This document shows positions 31,755 to 46,826 of a stretch of DNA of 64,000 nt, one piece after another. This stretch comes from Eunapius fragilis (lineage: Eukaryota > Porifera > Demospongiae > Spongillida > Spongillidae). How positions within the stretch are numbered: the first letter of the stretch is position 1; the number at the start of each line of letters is the position of its first letter. The stretch lies in contig OY811972.1 of the NCBI GenBank assembly GCA_963681505.1, positions 298,796-362,795 of the forward strand. The letters run 5' to 3'. Under the pieces are notes generated by a model, which searched no databases, was not told the DNA's origin, and saw only the letters and a program-made list of their open reading frames with translations. The translations under genes were made by a program, and so were the position numbers.

Positions 31755-32149
31755 TGTTGCTAGCTAATTAACGCGCTACCATTTTCAAGGCCTGTTTCTG
31801 CTACTACCCAGTTTCACTATGCCTTTATATTGATAATTCCATGCATAGTAGCACACTACAAACCCAAATCAACTGCTCACATGTCCATCGCGTTTCAACA
31901 TCAGGCGCAACGCTTTTAGTAATCACGTGCTGCTTAATTCGTTTAGAGGGCATCTTTTGGCGGGCTATTTGTGCGGCTCTCGAACTTCCTGGTGAGTTGT
32001 GACGATATAATACAGAACCTAGGGGCATTGTAGAATGATTTAAGCTGGGCCCCGTCTCGAGACGCGATATCTAGGACACATAAAATCGCAGTCGAAATCT
32101 TTGAATAATTATCAACACTTCGGTTTTTATAGATGCTTTGCGATGGAGT

Positions 32150-33525
32150 TTCATTGCAGACAGCTTACAAAACATTGCAGGGTCTGCGGTGGGAGGTTAA
32201 TTGGTGGTGGGTAAAAAGTCCAAAAGAACCATTTACAGCTCCCTATCCTACAAAACGGAGCTCAAATTAGTCTTCGGTATTGATGTGATCGTTGATCACA
32301 TCGAGATCCACCCACCATCATTTTGCAAACCGTGTAAGCTAAGTGGATAGGGTGTTAAACGCTTCGAGGCAGAACAAGCTACATGTAGTACCGTTCAGAA
32401 GTTTGGTCACGCCCTACAAGTGGAAAGCCCACACTGCAGACAAGTGTGAAGTGAGTGAAGAGCATGCAAATTATACTTAATGTCTAACTAAATTTCATTG
32501 CATGATCACATTTAGGTTTGCCAGCATTTTGAAGTTCTGATGAAAGGTGGTATGAAGAAAAAATGCGATAAAACAAATGGCCAAACATCAAGTGAATCAC
32601 TGCAGTCATTAGTTGCACATATTGGGCACATTGCACCCAACACCTTTAATTTCAACCAAGGTGTCCAGCTGGCTGCTACACAATCACTCTCTGCCATCAG
32701 CCATTTAAAGTGTCCACTCTGCCATTGTATTCTGCACAGACCAGTAGAGCTACCATGCCAAAGTCTTGTCTGTGCAGAATGCATCATAACATGTCTGACA
32801 TTGTCAGCAAACAACACATGTCCCTGTTGTTATGACAACTCACCTTTAACTGCTTCCAGCATAAATGCAGCTCCTGAACCTCCTCAGTGCTTGATGTAGC
32901 ACTTCAGAACATTGGAGTGGAGCGCCAGCAATACTTTGGGGGCACCTTTGTTGGTAACCACATTCACAAGACTTTAAAGGTCAGACAATTACAACTGTAC
33001 TTAACTTATGTACATGTTTATCATTATACAGCCAACTAACCTGTAACTCTTCTGCTCGTCTATATAAAATGTGGCCCAGCAGTATCCTGTTCTCCTCATG
33101 GATGCTCAGCAGGTTGCAGACAAATTTGAAGGGGCATTTGCTAGGCTTGGAGTATGCCACTCCATCTATGACCAATGTTTTGTAACAGATGAGAAATGTG
33201 CAGAGTTAGGTAATAGCAACATGATGTCACAGTGGATAAGTATTAACTATGTGAGATAAAGCTATTGTTTGCTTCATGGACTACTTTCGAACCAATTTCC
33301 CCAATGAGAATATCTCACCCAAAATGCACCTGTTGGAGGATCACACAGTGGAGTGGGTGAGAAGGTGTAACGATTTGGCATGCTGCATGGGTGAACAGGG
33401 TGCTGAATCGATTCACCGGCGTTTCAACGAACTGAACACCACCTACAGTTCAATCAGAAACAAAGAAAAGAGGTTACTTTGTGTCGTCAAAGGGCACTTG
33501 TGCAGTTCCCCCCCCCCACTTCAAT
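32150..33525 (+). pseudogene. RAG1 N-terminal-like gene of a mobile element (N-RAG-TP type), broken
   Basis: The first part reads 'KHCRVCGGRLI', then after a frameshift 'LKLVFGIDVIVDHIEIHP' with 'SFCKPCK', and 'YKWKAHTADKCE'. This parallels the RAG1 N-terminal zinc region (CRICG, FRIDV--D---IHP--FC--C, WHPHTP-C-IC). An intron (32452-32515) joins in phase to 'VCQHFEV'. A RING follows at about 32710-32830 (CPLCHCILHRPVELPCQSLV). Its usual His ligand is Ser, so the finger may not fold. Further blocks follow: 'ERQQYFGGTFVGNHIHK', 'MDAQQVADKFEGAFARLGV', and 'FPNENISPKMHLLEDH' with 'GEQGAESIHRRFNELNTTYS'. Stops and frameshifts separate the blocks. No RAG1 core is seen. Genes of this kind are known from mollusc and cnidarian transposons. 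Confidence 0.65.
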
Positions 33526-33859
33526 TATTGATTTTATATAAACTGGAAACTGTAGTGCCCGTCAAAGAGCACTTAATAAGTATTTCGCCAGACTCAATCC
33601 AGAGATCTCTGCTCAATCAGTGCTCAGCCACCACCCACAAAGAGAGCAAAACGCGCTGCTGCAGTATCGATATCGTGGATTTATACTCACCTACACTCCC
33701 TTCATACATTCAGCCCACTAAACTCAGTTCAACGTTCCCTACACCCGACCGCACGCACTTGACAATATTTGCACGTTACTTTTTAAGCACATATATCGCG
33801 TCTCAGAAAAAGAGTAACATAAAACGAAAGCTCGATCTACGTACAATACCCTTGTAAAA

Positions 33860-34150
33860 GTCGTTTCTCAACTGAAAGTGCCTACGTTGGACAGTAACTA
33901 GTTTTGTAAACGTACCTACGCGTAAGTAGGCCGCTTTTGAACGACGCTTCTCCAAACCGAAACCATCTTCGATGCCCAAACACACCTTGTTCAGTAGAGC
34001 ACAGGTTCATCTTCAACAACACCTCGTCTAAAGGGTCATCACGTGTTCCATTCAGTAACTGTACATACAAATCATTACAACCGTTGCTAGGTGAGGTAAA
34101 CGTCATTTCACAATTTCGGGGCGTAGGTCTGAATGTCCACCAATTCACAC
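33860..34150 (-). other. Possible coding exon, unassigned
   Basis: A minus-strand frame with an ATG near 34108 reads 'MTFTSPSNGCNDLYVQLLNG' and stays open to a GTACGT donor-like site near 33915. Composition looks coding, but I recognise no family and find no partner exon. Confidence 0.25.
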
Positions 34151-34166
34151 TTCGATTCTTTAATTA

Positions 34167-34172
34167 TTTATT
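34167..34172 (-). terminator. Candidate polyadenylation signal of the GATA gene
   Basis: AATAAA on the minus strand about 300 nt after the GATA stop codon. Confidence 0.45.
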
Positions 34173-34471
34173 GATCTTTGGCGAGCGCTACGCGTATACT
34201 TGAGTGGGTAAACGCTGACCTTGGCGATATGAACAATTATCGTCGTAACAGCGCTGTGTATCATCAATGCATCATTACCGGGCACGCGGATTTCGATTAT
34301 TAAATTTCATATCGCTCTATATTAACTGTTCTATTGTTGTTTACATGTGCATTAGTGTTGAGGATTGAACGTGTGCCAACTTGATATAAGCACAAATTGG
34401 GAAACAAAGAAGCATGAATCTGAGGTGCAATGGGATTTAGTCTACAAGGGAAGAGGTAGAAGGCAGAGGGG

Positions 34472-39040
<4,569 letters not shown>

Positions 39041-39176
39041 AAGTTGAAACAAACTTTTTTTTTTTTTTTCTCGATCGCTATTAATACTATATTGCGTTGC
39101 TGCTGCACGCGGCTAAATTAAATATGCTCTGCTGAAAAAAGGGCGGGGCTTGTGCGCCGCACGCCGTTACCCCAAC

Positions 39177-39219
39177 CATAGATATTAGAGATACATGTAT
39201 TAGTACTCTAATATCTATG
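39177..39219. mobile_element. 43-bp hairpin with 7-bp flanking duplication
   Basis: CATAGATATTAGAG and its exact reverse complement enclose a 15-bp loop. CCCCAAC stands on both sides (39170-39176 and 39220-39226). It lies about 130 bp upstream of the GATA start codon, on the promoter side. Confidence 0.8.
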
Positions 39220-39348
39220 CCCCAACTGCTTGTTCGGCTCGCTTGCAAAACGCAAAGCCATCCGTCAACTTGATGTGTGTTTGCAATGACAGGGTCACGA
39301 AGGATTGTAAGGGAAATTTCGGACATCCATCTATAACTCTGGTTAGGA

Positions 39349-39699
39349 ATGTCTATAAAAACTTCGACTTTCACCAGAGCGATTGATATTGAAACATTTA
39401 TTTGTCATGCACGTAGAAACAAATTAATAATTAACATCAGAAAGCACACAGCCAATGACCCTAAATGTGCTGAACTAGGCTGGAGGTGTGTGCCTCTAGC
39501 AGTAGAAACGTACTGCAATTGGGGTGAGGAAGCAAGAGGAACCTTTGCTCTACTGGCCACACGCTTGGCCTTTGGCTCTTCCTCATTTCGTAAAGCCAGG
39601 GTGATCAGTGACATGTTTGGAAGGTTGAATATCACCCTGGTGAGAGCCATAGCAAGGGCCATACTGGCTAGGACTGTGATCCCTTCTGACTTTAATTAA
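39349..39699 (+). pseudogene. Reverse-transcriptase element C-terminus, 5'-truncated
   Basis: The frame includes 'KCAELGWRCVPLAVETYCNW' and an Ala/Arg-rich helical end with 'FGRLNITLVRAIARAI'. This parallels the C-terminal block of the relic at 6960-7200 ('KCLELGWSCIPVTVEMYRCW'), so both belong to the same broad retroelement class. Nothing upstream matches the reverse-transcriptase core. Confidence 0.65.
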
Positions 39700-39719
39700 A
39701 TAATTATAATATGTTGGTG

Positions 39720-41099
39720 TGTATTATGAATATGATAATTATAAAAATATTTGTATGTGTGTAATAATTAACATTAATTAACCGTTTTTAAGACAACAAG
39801 TCAATCTTTTGGATCCACAAGTTATTCAACCTCAAGAAATATAAATTAACTTCTTCTGAACGTGCGATTCTTCCTATCGATTCGTGCGCATGAAGTTATT
39901 AATGGCTTAAATGATGTACCGGTATTCATTCAAATAGTTGACTTCAATAATTCTATCGCGTGAGGTTAATGTTAATAGGGGGAAAGGGCAACACGGATGA
40001 AAAGCAGGTCGCGATAGTGCATGTAACAACCGTTGCAAACCTCACACAATGGAACAAGCCGATTGGTGTAAAATATAAAATAATTCCTCAACGGCGATAA
40101 AAAGGGGTTCCGGGCAACGGAAACCCCTTGCTCACTCTTTCTGTGGCCCTCACACATTGGAAAGCAGTCGATCACGAACAGAAGGCTACGTGTTGGGGCA
40201 AAATAGGCTCAAGGTAGCGTTATGTAAACTTACCACGGGTAGAGACCTTACAATTGTGCAATTGTGGTTAGATAAGATACAATCTGGAGTAGGTCTATCC
40301 ATGCTAAGCTTCTCCTACAGTCTCTTCTACAACAACCTCTTACCCTACCAAGGTCTCTTCTCACAGTCTAAATATGTCACAGATCACTTCTGTGATAACA
40401 CACATAGCACCTCCTAAAACATGACTAGATACCCACATTACTGATAACAATTTTGTTTTTAAAAAAAATTGCTTTCAAGATGTGCAGACAGATCTCCATG
40501 ATAGTCACAGTCACACAAATACATACTGCTTCATACCTATAAGATAAGGTTACACACAAACACACCAACACCACACTCACCTGTGTGTGTATTTGTGCAT
40601 GTTGAGTGTGTATGTGTGTGTTCATTGCGTGTGTGTATACAAATATGTATGTATGTACATGTGCACGTGATAGCGTGATATGTGTCTGTGTGTATGTAGA
40701 TGTGATATACATGTGTGTACAAACAGATGGAGGCATATTTAAAGTAATGAACACAGGTCAAGTGTTGTGGCTGCTGCTTAGAATGGAATACAGAGCAAGC
40801 TTGTCGTCAGGAAGGGGCCCATTGGTCTCGTCTGATGAACTTGTCATATCCCTTGACAAGTGGTACGCTCTGCGCACAAGACCCATGTGAGAGGAAGAAA
40901 AAACGAAGCAATAACACATGCACTAATGTATACACATTGACAGACACAAATACAGTACATGCACATACATACTCAATAGAAACAAGCATACATACACAAA
41001 TACACATGTACATACTCAACAGATACATGTATACACACACACACATACCGCACACTCGATGCACAAATACATGTACCTCATGTACCTTAACAACATGCA
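39720..41099. other. Stretch without a supported gene
   Basis: Short frames only. On the minus strand an acceptor-like site at about 40870 precedes 'SVPLVKGYDKFIRRDQWAPS' and a stop, which could be a terminal exon of an unknown gene. TG/CA-rich sequence fills 40560-40730 and 40930-41050. Confidence 0.3.
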
Positions 41100-41262
41100 A
41101 CACACGCCACACACACCACACACACGCAACACATGCATACACTCATACACACACACACACACACGCAACACATGCATATACACACACACACACACGCAAC
41201 ACATGCATATACACACACACACACACGCAACACATGCATATACACACACACACACACACACA
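41100..41262. repeat. CA-rich minisatellite
   Basis: Three to four copies of a 30-34-bp unit, ACGCAACACATGCATATACA then (CA)n. Open frames across it on both strands are repeat artefacts. Confidence 0.85.
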
Positions 41263-41316
41263 ACGTCAAACACAACTTCACTAGCTTCAGATCCTTTCAC
41301 TTCTATTTGTACAAAT

Positions 41317-43606
41317 ATCGAGAGTTACGTTAGTAACTCTCATATAGGATTTGACCCCGATTATGAATGTCATTAAAAAAACGCGACCCGCTTCTAACAA
41401 GACTCCCGACGAGCGGATGGCTTACCTTGTTATCGTCGTCGTACAAGAAGGCAACAACAAGCAGTTTCGCGTTTGTTTGATGTCACAAAACCGCGTGGTT
41501 GTAGAGAACAAAACAATTTTTGAAACTCGTACCCAGTCCCACGTATTTCTCGTTCTTCTTCTTCTTCTTCTTGTTCTTGTTCTTGACCACGCATAACTCG
41601 GGATAGGAACACTTTTAAGAAATGAAAATCACACCAATGGCTTCAGAATTCACTGGCATTTTCGCTTCTGTGGTCAAAACGTCTCGAGGCTACATGACAT
41701 TTATCGGTGGTTGTGTTAGCAAATCACGTATAGCTTACTGCACTGACACGACTCGGATAGGTCCTACGTCGCTCTTTATACGAAGAACTAGCAGTATACA
41801 TCAAATGTGTACGGTCTGGGCACTACACGTAGTGGTAATTAACTTTGGCGGTTATGTATTTTTAATAACGTGCACGTGCGTACTATAATCATTCTTGTTA
41901 ATATTCGATCGTTGTAGGTTTGACGCTCTTTGTAACTTTAATAGTGAAGTTTTTTTTTCTCAAAATGCCTTCATGCACGTCAGGATAAGAAGAAAGCCAA
42001 ACGACGAGCATAGTACCTCAAAACTAGAGACGACGTATTAGATTCAGCCCGAGCGGAACTACAAAGCAGAGCCTGAAAAGAAGCGGGCCTCTCAAACGTG
42101 AAAACTATCGAGCAGAGCCTGAAAAGAAACGGATCTCTCGACGCGCAAGGTATCGAGATGCGATTAGTAGGGGGGGAGAGGGTGCTGTCTGCTTCTGGCC
42201 CGATACAAAATGCGTTTGTGGGTTCGATCGCGCTGGTGCGACAATTAATAACCTCTCTTCTATTTCGGCCGCCCCTTAAAAGCCCCCTCAGATCCTGAAA
42301 AGGAACGGACCTCTCGACGTGCAAGGTATCGAGCAGATCCTGAAAAAAGACAGCGATATTGCCATAGTCCTGAACGTGCATCTCGCTCGGCGAAAAGAGT
42401 TAAGGTCACTCAATGGTATGTCGTACCTTTACAACCTCCCTCTCATATCAAGATGGATTACTTAATATGCTACAAGTAAATAAAAAACATTCTCTATGAG
42501 AAAGTTGGTGGCATATAGGATTTGAAGGCAATGGTGGTGTAAAAAGGAAGGAAACAAGGGTCTAATAATAAGGGAAAATGGAATAGTCCTATATTTAGCA
42601 CACGAACAACATACTATATCCTACATATAGAAATATGCTAAATATAGGACTATTCCATTTTCCCTTATTATTAGACCCTTGTTTCCTTCCTTTTTACACC
42701 ACCATTGCCTTCAAATCCTATATGCCACCAACTTTCTCATAGAGAATGTTTTTTATTTACTTGTTTCATTGATTTTTATTCATACCCGATTATGAGCCGT
42801 ACAGCATGTTAAGTAATCCATCTTGATATGAGAGGGAGGTTGTAAAGGTACGACATACCTTTGAGTGACCTTAACTCTTTTCGCCGAGCGAGATGCACGT
42901 TCAGGACTATGGCAATATCGCTGTCTTTTTTCAGGATCTGTACCTTGCACGTGAAGGCATTTTGAAAAAAAAAACTTACAAATTAAAGAGCGTCAATCTT
43001 ACAACGATCGAATAACAAGTATGATTCTAATAGTACGCACGTGCACGTTATTATAACCGCCACAATTAATTACCACTACGTGTAGTGCCCAGACCATACA
43101 CATTTGACTACAAGATGTATACTGCTAGTACTTCGTATAATGGTATAAAGAGCGAAGTAGGACCTATCCGAGTCTTGTCAGTGCAGTAAGCTTAACTATA
43201 CGTGATTTGCTAACACAACCACCGATATATGTCATGTAGCCTCGAGACGTTTTGACCACAGAAGCGATAATGCCAACTAATTCTGAAGCCATTGGTGCAA
43301 TTTTCATTTCTTAAAAGTATTCCTATCCCGAGTTATGCGTGGTCAAGAACAAGAACAAGAACAAGAAGAACGAGAAATACGTGAGACTGGGTACGAGTTT
43401 CGAAAATTGTTTTGTTCTCTACAACCACGCGGTTTTGTGACATCAAACAAACACGAAACTGCTTGTTGTTGCCTTCTTGTACGACGACGATAACAAGGCA
43501 AGCCATCCGCTCGTCGGGAGTCTTTTTAGAAGCGGGTCGCGTTTTTTTAATGACATTCATAATCGGGGTCAAATCCTATATGAGAGTTACTAACGTAACT
43601 CTCGAT
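41317..43606. mobile_element. 2.3-kb palindrome of element A with MITE B at its centre
   Basis: Element A runs forward from 41317 to 42471. MITE B copy 2 sits at 42472-42764, and element A runs back from 42765 to 43606, ending in the same palindromic terminus. The return arm lacks about 300 bp near 42940-42960, so the arms are unequal. The forward arm is almost identical to 2219-3380, so the copies are young. The MITE in the centre has its loop reversed relative to copies 1 and 3. No transposase frame is seen. Confidence 0.88.
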
Positions 43607-43642
43607 ACGGCTCATAATCGGGTATGAATAAAAATCAATGAA

Positions 43643-43933
43643 ACAAGTAAATAAAAACATTCTCTATGAGAAAGTTGGTGGCATATAGGATTTGAAGGCA
43701 ATGGTGGTGTAAAAAGGAAGGAAACAAGGGTCTAGTAATAAGGAAAAATGGAATAGTCCTATATTTAGCCCATTTCTATATGTAGGATATAGTATGTTGT
43801 TCGTGTGCTAAATATAGGACTATTCCATTTTTCCTTATTACTAGACCCTTGTTTCCTTCCTTTTTACACCACCATTGCCTTCAAATCCTATATGCCACCA
43901 ACTTTCTCATAGAGAATGTTTTTATTTACTTGT
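43643..43933. mobile_element. MITE B, copy 3
   Basis: Same ends and arms as at 3412-3702, including the loop orientation. It follows a 36-bp piece of element A's tail (43607-43642) that is joined directly to the outer end of the palindrome. Confidence 0.9.
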
Positions 43934-43950
43934 AATATATAATTATAAAT

Positions 43951-44197
43951 GGGACAGTGCCCAGCAAAATCACCCTTCTGGCTAGTTTTTCAAGTTTTCA
44001 ATTTTTTGATTTTCCTTGAACAGAATGAGCTTCTATCAAATGGTCCTTACACATCCTAAATTGGACTATCCATCACAAAGTTATTAGGCACTGGATTTAT
44101 AATTAGCCATACATTTCAATGCGAGCGTTACTTTTCTTTTGCTTGCCCTGGAAATTTTGAAAAGGTACCACAAGGGTGATTTTGCTGGACACTGTCC
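43951..44197. mobile_element. 247-bp TIR element
   Basis: GGGACAGTGCCCAGCAAAAT at the left is matched, inverted, by the right end (AAGGGTGATTTTGCTGGACA...). TA-rich flanks fit a Tc1/mariner-type TA target. A (TA)n tract follows directly. No coding. Confidence 0.8.
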
Positions 44198-44337
44198 TAT
44201 ATATATATATATATATGTCTTACATTTGATCAAATAGCAAATTGGAATAAAGATACATTAAACCTTCCCATTTACATCTTCAACAACAAACAGAGAGCAA
44301 GGGTGTGATATTGTAATTGAAATCAGTCTTGTTTAAA

Positions 44338-45099
44338 GGTTTTCCTCCACAATTATTATTATTACTAACCTTATTAACTTGTGGTTTCCATCAATGTGAT
44401 ATAATGCTCTGGGACCAGCAACGCGATATTTACGCCTATTCACTGTAGATAGCTGACGCAAAAGGCTTCCATTAGGATCCACCCTTCTTTGTGCATCTCT
44501 AGTTCGATACTGCTGAACCCTCAATCCTAAAGCTAAGAGGTGACCATGCATTAGTCGATTTCCACAAGTAGGAAAGTCATGCTGTATTCTGAGAACAATC
44601 TCGTCTAATTGCTCATCTGTCATTTCAGAATACTGATTCGATATTGACAATCCGTCATTCGTCTATGTATTGTTCTTGGCGAAACACCAATGATAGTTGC
44701 TATCTGAGGTACTGTAAAGCGGCTTTCAACAAGACTCTCTAGTTGCTGAAATGGAATCAAACATCTAGGTCTCCCGACACTGCCAGTGACTTCCGTTTGC
44801 GGCTGCGAGACAAAATGGCGTCCACTCGCTTCATGTAACTCTACGAAGATATTCAATGCCATCCTGATATATTCTAATCCGATTTCTCCATCGCTAGTGA
44901 GACCCTGTGTACACTCTCTTATGAGTAACTCACGATACACCTGTTCCATTGTTACGATGCAACTATCCAACTCATCTGACGTAAGGCATCTTCCATCATG
45001 ACCCGCTATCATCCCAGCAACTATTTGCAATGAAGAAATTACCCATCCAGTGCAGGCCCGGCGCACACGGTGCGGTTGGTGCGGCTTTGGCCGCACCAA
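44338..45099 (-). pseudogene. Integrase-type transposase, N-terminal part, broken
   Basis: Two frames continue each other on the minus strand. The first has 'VGRPRCLIPFQQLESLVESR' and 'FTVPQIATIIGVSPRTIHRR', a helix-turn-helix region. After a frameshift comes 'EMTDEQLDEIVLRIQHDFPT', 'CGNRLMHGHLLALGLRVQQY', 'RRVDPNGSLL' and 'PRALYHIDGNHKLIR', after which a GTTAGT donor-like site stands. I recognise the series from a family of invertebrate and fish proteins in which an rve-type integrase core follows; that core is not found here. The frameshift at about 44640 and the missing catalytic half make it a relic. Confidence 0.65.
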
Positions 45100-46015
45100 C
45101 TTTCGGTCCCAAAATGGGCGTGTCTAATTGTGGGCGTGTCTGATGTCATAATTCATAGTAGTACTTAACCATTGTATGCACAATTATCGATCGTCTATAA
45201 CTATTTGAACGTATACGACATTACTAAATTCATAGTGGTACTTTAACCATTGTATGAATTTCCTGCTGTGCCAACCCTAAGCGTACAGTAATGAAGCTAA
45301 TACTATTGATGCTTGCTTACAAATGCAACTTCCGAGCATGCATTTAGCGCGCTCCGTCGGATTAAAAGCTATCTACGAAGCACAATGAGCCAGGTGAGAT
45401 TAAGCTCTCACTGATATCATCAACCTAGAGAACATCGCAGATGATATTTGTCAGCAGTTCGCAGCATAGGTCTAGCGCGACTTCCGAGATCTCTAGCGAG
45501 ACTTCCGATATGCATGTAATCCAATGTGGTTATCCGCATTTAAGACCATTTACAGATAAGCTGATTGCACTTAGTGGTCTTATTTGTGCGCGCTTACTGT
45601 ATGGAAGTTTCTAGCCAAACTTCCGATTCTATAGCGAAACTTCCGCTAATGAGCGTGTATACCTACTGTTATATACATTGAGCAGTCTGTTCCGGTGCAC
45701 ATCCTGCAGTGGTTTTATCATTCCTAAGACACTTGCTCTTCTCTCATGATCAGCCAGTGCGAGTACATATCCTCACACACATGCACACGCACATGCACAT
45801 ACTTCTGACAAAACAAGTTGGATAGGATTATATAAGATCAAATTAAAAACACACAGGCTTGCCCAACTCTCAATTCGGACCAAGATTTCAGCTTTCAGTT
45901 TCCATGCAGCTGAGGGCAAGTTATGAATGTCCCAAAGTCTGTTGTGGTGGGAGTCCGCACCATTCCCATAAATGGCAACCGGGACACAGTATAGAAATTT
46001 TAATGATGGGAAAAC

Positions 46016-46573
46016 ATGTATACTGATTTGCATGATGTAATGTTTCCCATTGCCAGGTTGTTTAAAATTGTTTCTCATCACCCAGAGGCCACCTTACTTC
46101 CCATCATCACCATCATAGGAACTGCTGCCGGGGCAGGAGTTGCATCCATCATTGCAATCACAACATGTGCATGCTATGTTTTGAAAAGAATGAGAGACAA
46201 TAAGATACAGGCTACTTCTGGTACTACTATGGCCAAAACTAAAAATGATCTAAATATGACAGACATTCCCATCGTTGATAATATTTGTTATGAAGATGTA
46301 AAGCAAAAAGTTATCCTTTGTGAAAATGTTTCCTATGAGATAAGGGACCCCAAGAAGAATTTTTATACTCAAGTGATAATGTATTTGCATTCTTTGTTAC
46401 TTCCTTGTGCCCACTGTGTTAGTAGTGAGGTACACATTTTAGGCATGTACATCATCCATGCAAAGACAGCACATGTTTTCATACCGTGTTATTTGGGTGG
46501 GAGTAGCATGCATGTTCAAGCAATGGTGGGACAGATTAGAGGTCTTCAAATGAAGCAGGCTGCATTAATTTGA
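46016..46573 (+). CDS. Candidate single-pass membrane protein exon
   Basis: A plus-strand frame contains a clear transmembrane segment (about residues 27-52: 'LLPIITIIGTAAGAGVASII', ending in a basic 'LKRMRDNK' stop-transfer). A short tail follows with 'NICYEDV', which fits the I/V-x-Y-x-x-L/V inhibitory-motif pattern, and 'NVSYEIRDPKK'. A possible acceptor (CATTGCCAG) lies at about 46058 and a GTGATA donor at about 46375, so the real exon would be about 315 bp. I find no extracellular exons upstream. It could be the membrane exon of a receptor gene or a gene fragment. Weak evidence. Confidence 0.35.
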   Translation: MYTDLHDVMFPIARLFKIVSHHPEATLLPIITIIGTAAGAGVASIIAITTCACYVLKRMRDNKIQATSGTTMAKTKNDLNMTDIPIVDNICYEDVKQKVILCENVSYEIRDPKKNFYTQVIMYLHSLLLPCAHCVSSEVHILGMYIIHAKTAHVFIPCYLGGSSMHVQAMVGQIRGLQMKQAALI

Positions 46574-46593
46574 GAGAAGCAGTCTTATTGTGA

Positions 46594-46813
46594 ACAAGTA
46601 AATAAAAACCTTCTCTAACGAGAAAGTTGGTGGGCATATAGGATTGACAATGGTGGTGTAAAAAGCACGGAAACAAGTGTGACAGAAATTTTACTGGAAA
46701 ATTGAAATACGCCTATATATTTAGCCCATTTTCTCAGGCGTGCGCTGCCTAAATGTGAGTGGGCTAAATATAGGCCTATTTCAATTTTCCAGTAAAATTT
46801 CTGTCACACTTGT
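46594..46813. mobile_element. Diverged MITE B, right arm truncated
   Basis: Begins ACAAGTAAATAAAAACCTTC like the other copies but differs at many sites. The inner arms (ACAGAAATTTTACTGGAAAA) pair well, while the outer right arm is missing and the next gene starts there. Confidence 0.75.
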
Positions 46814-46826
46814 TTTCTATTTTACA

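Noticed and set aside
32150..33525. True RAG1 or ProtoRAG gene
   Set aside because: Only the N-terminal zinc/RING part resembles RAG1. No Transib-type core, RAG2 or flanking TIRs were seen.
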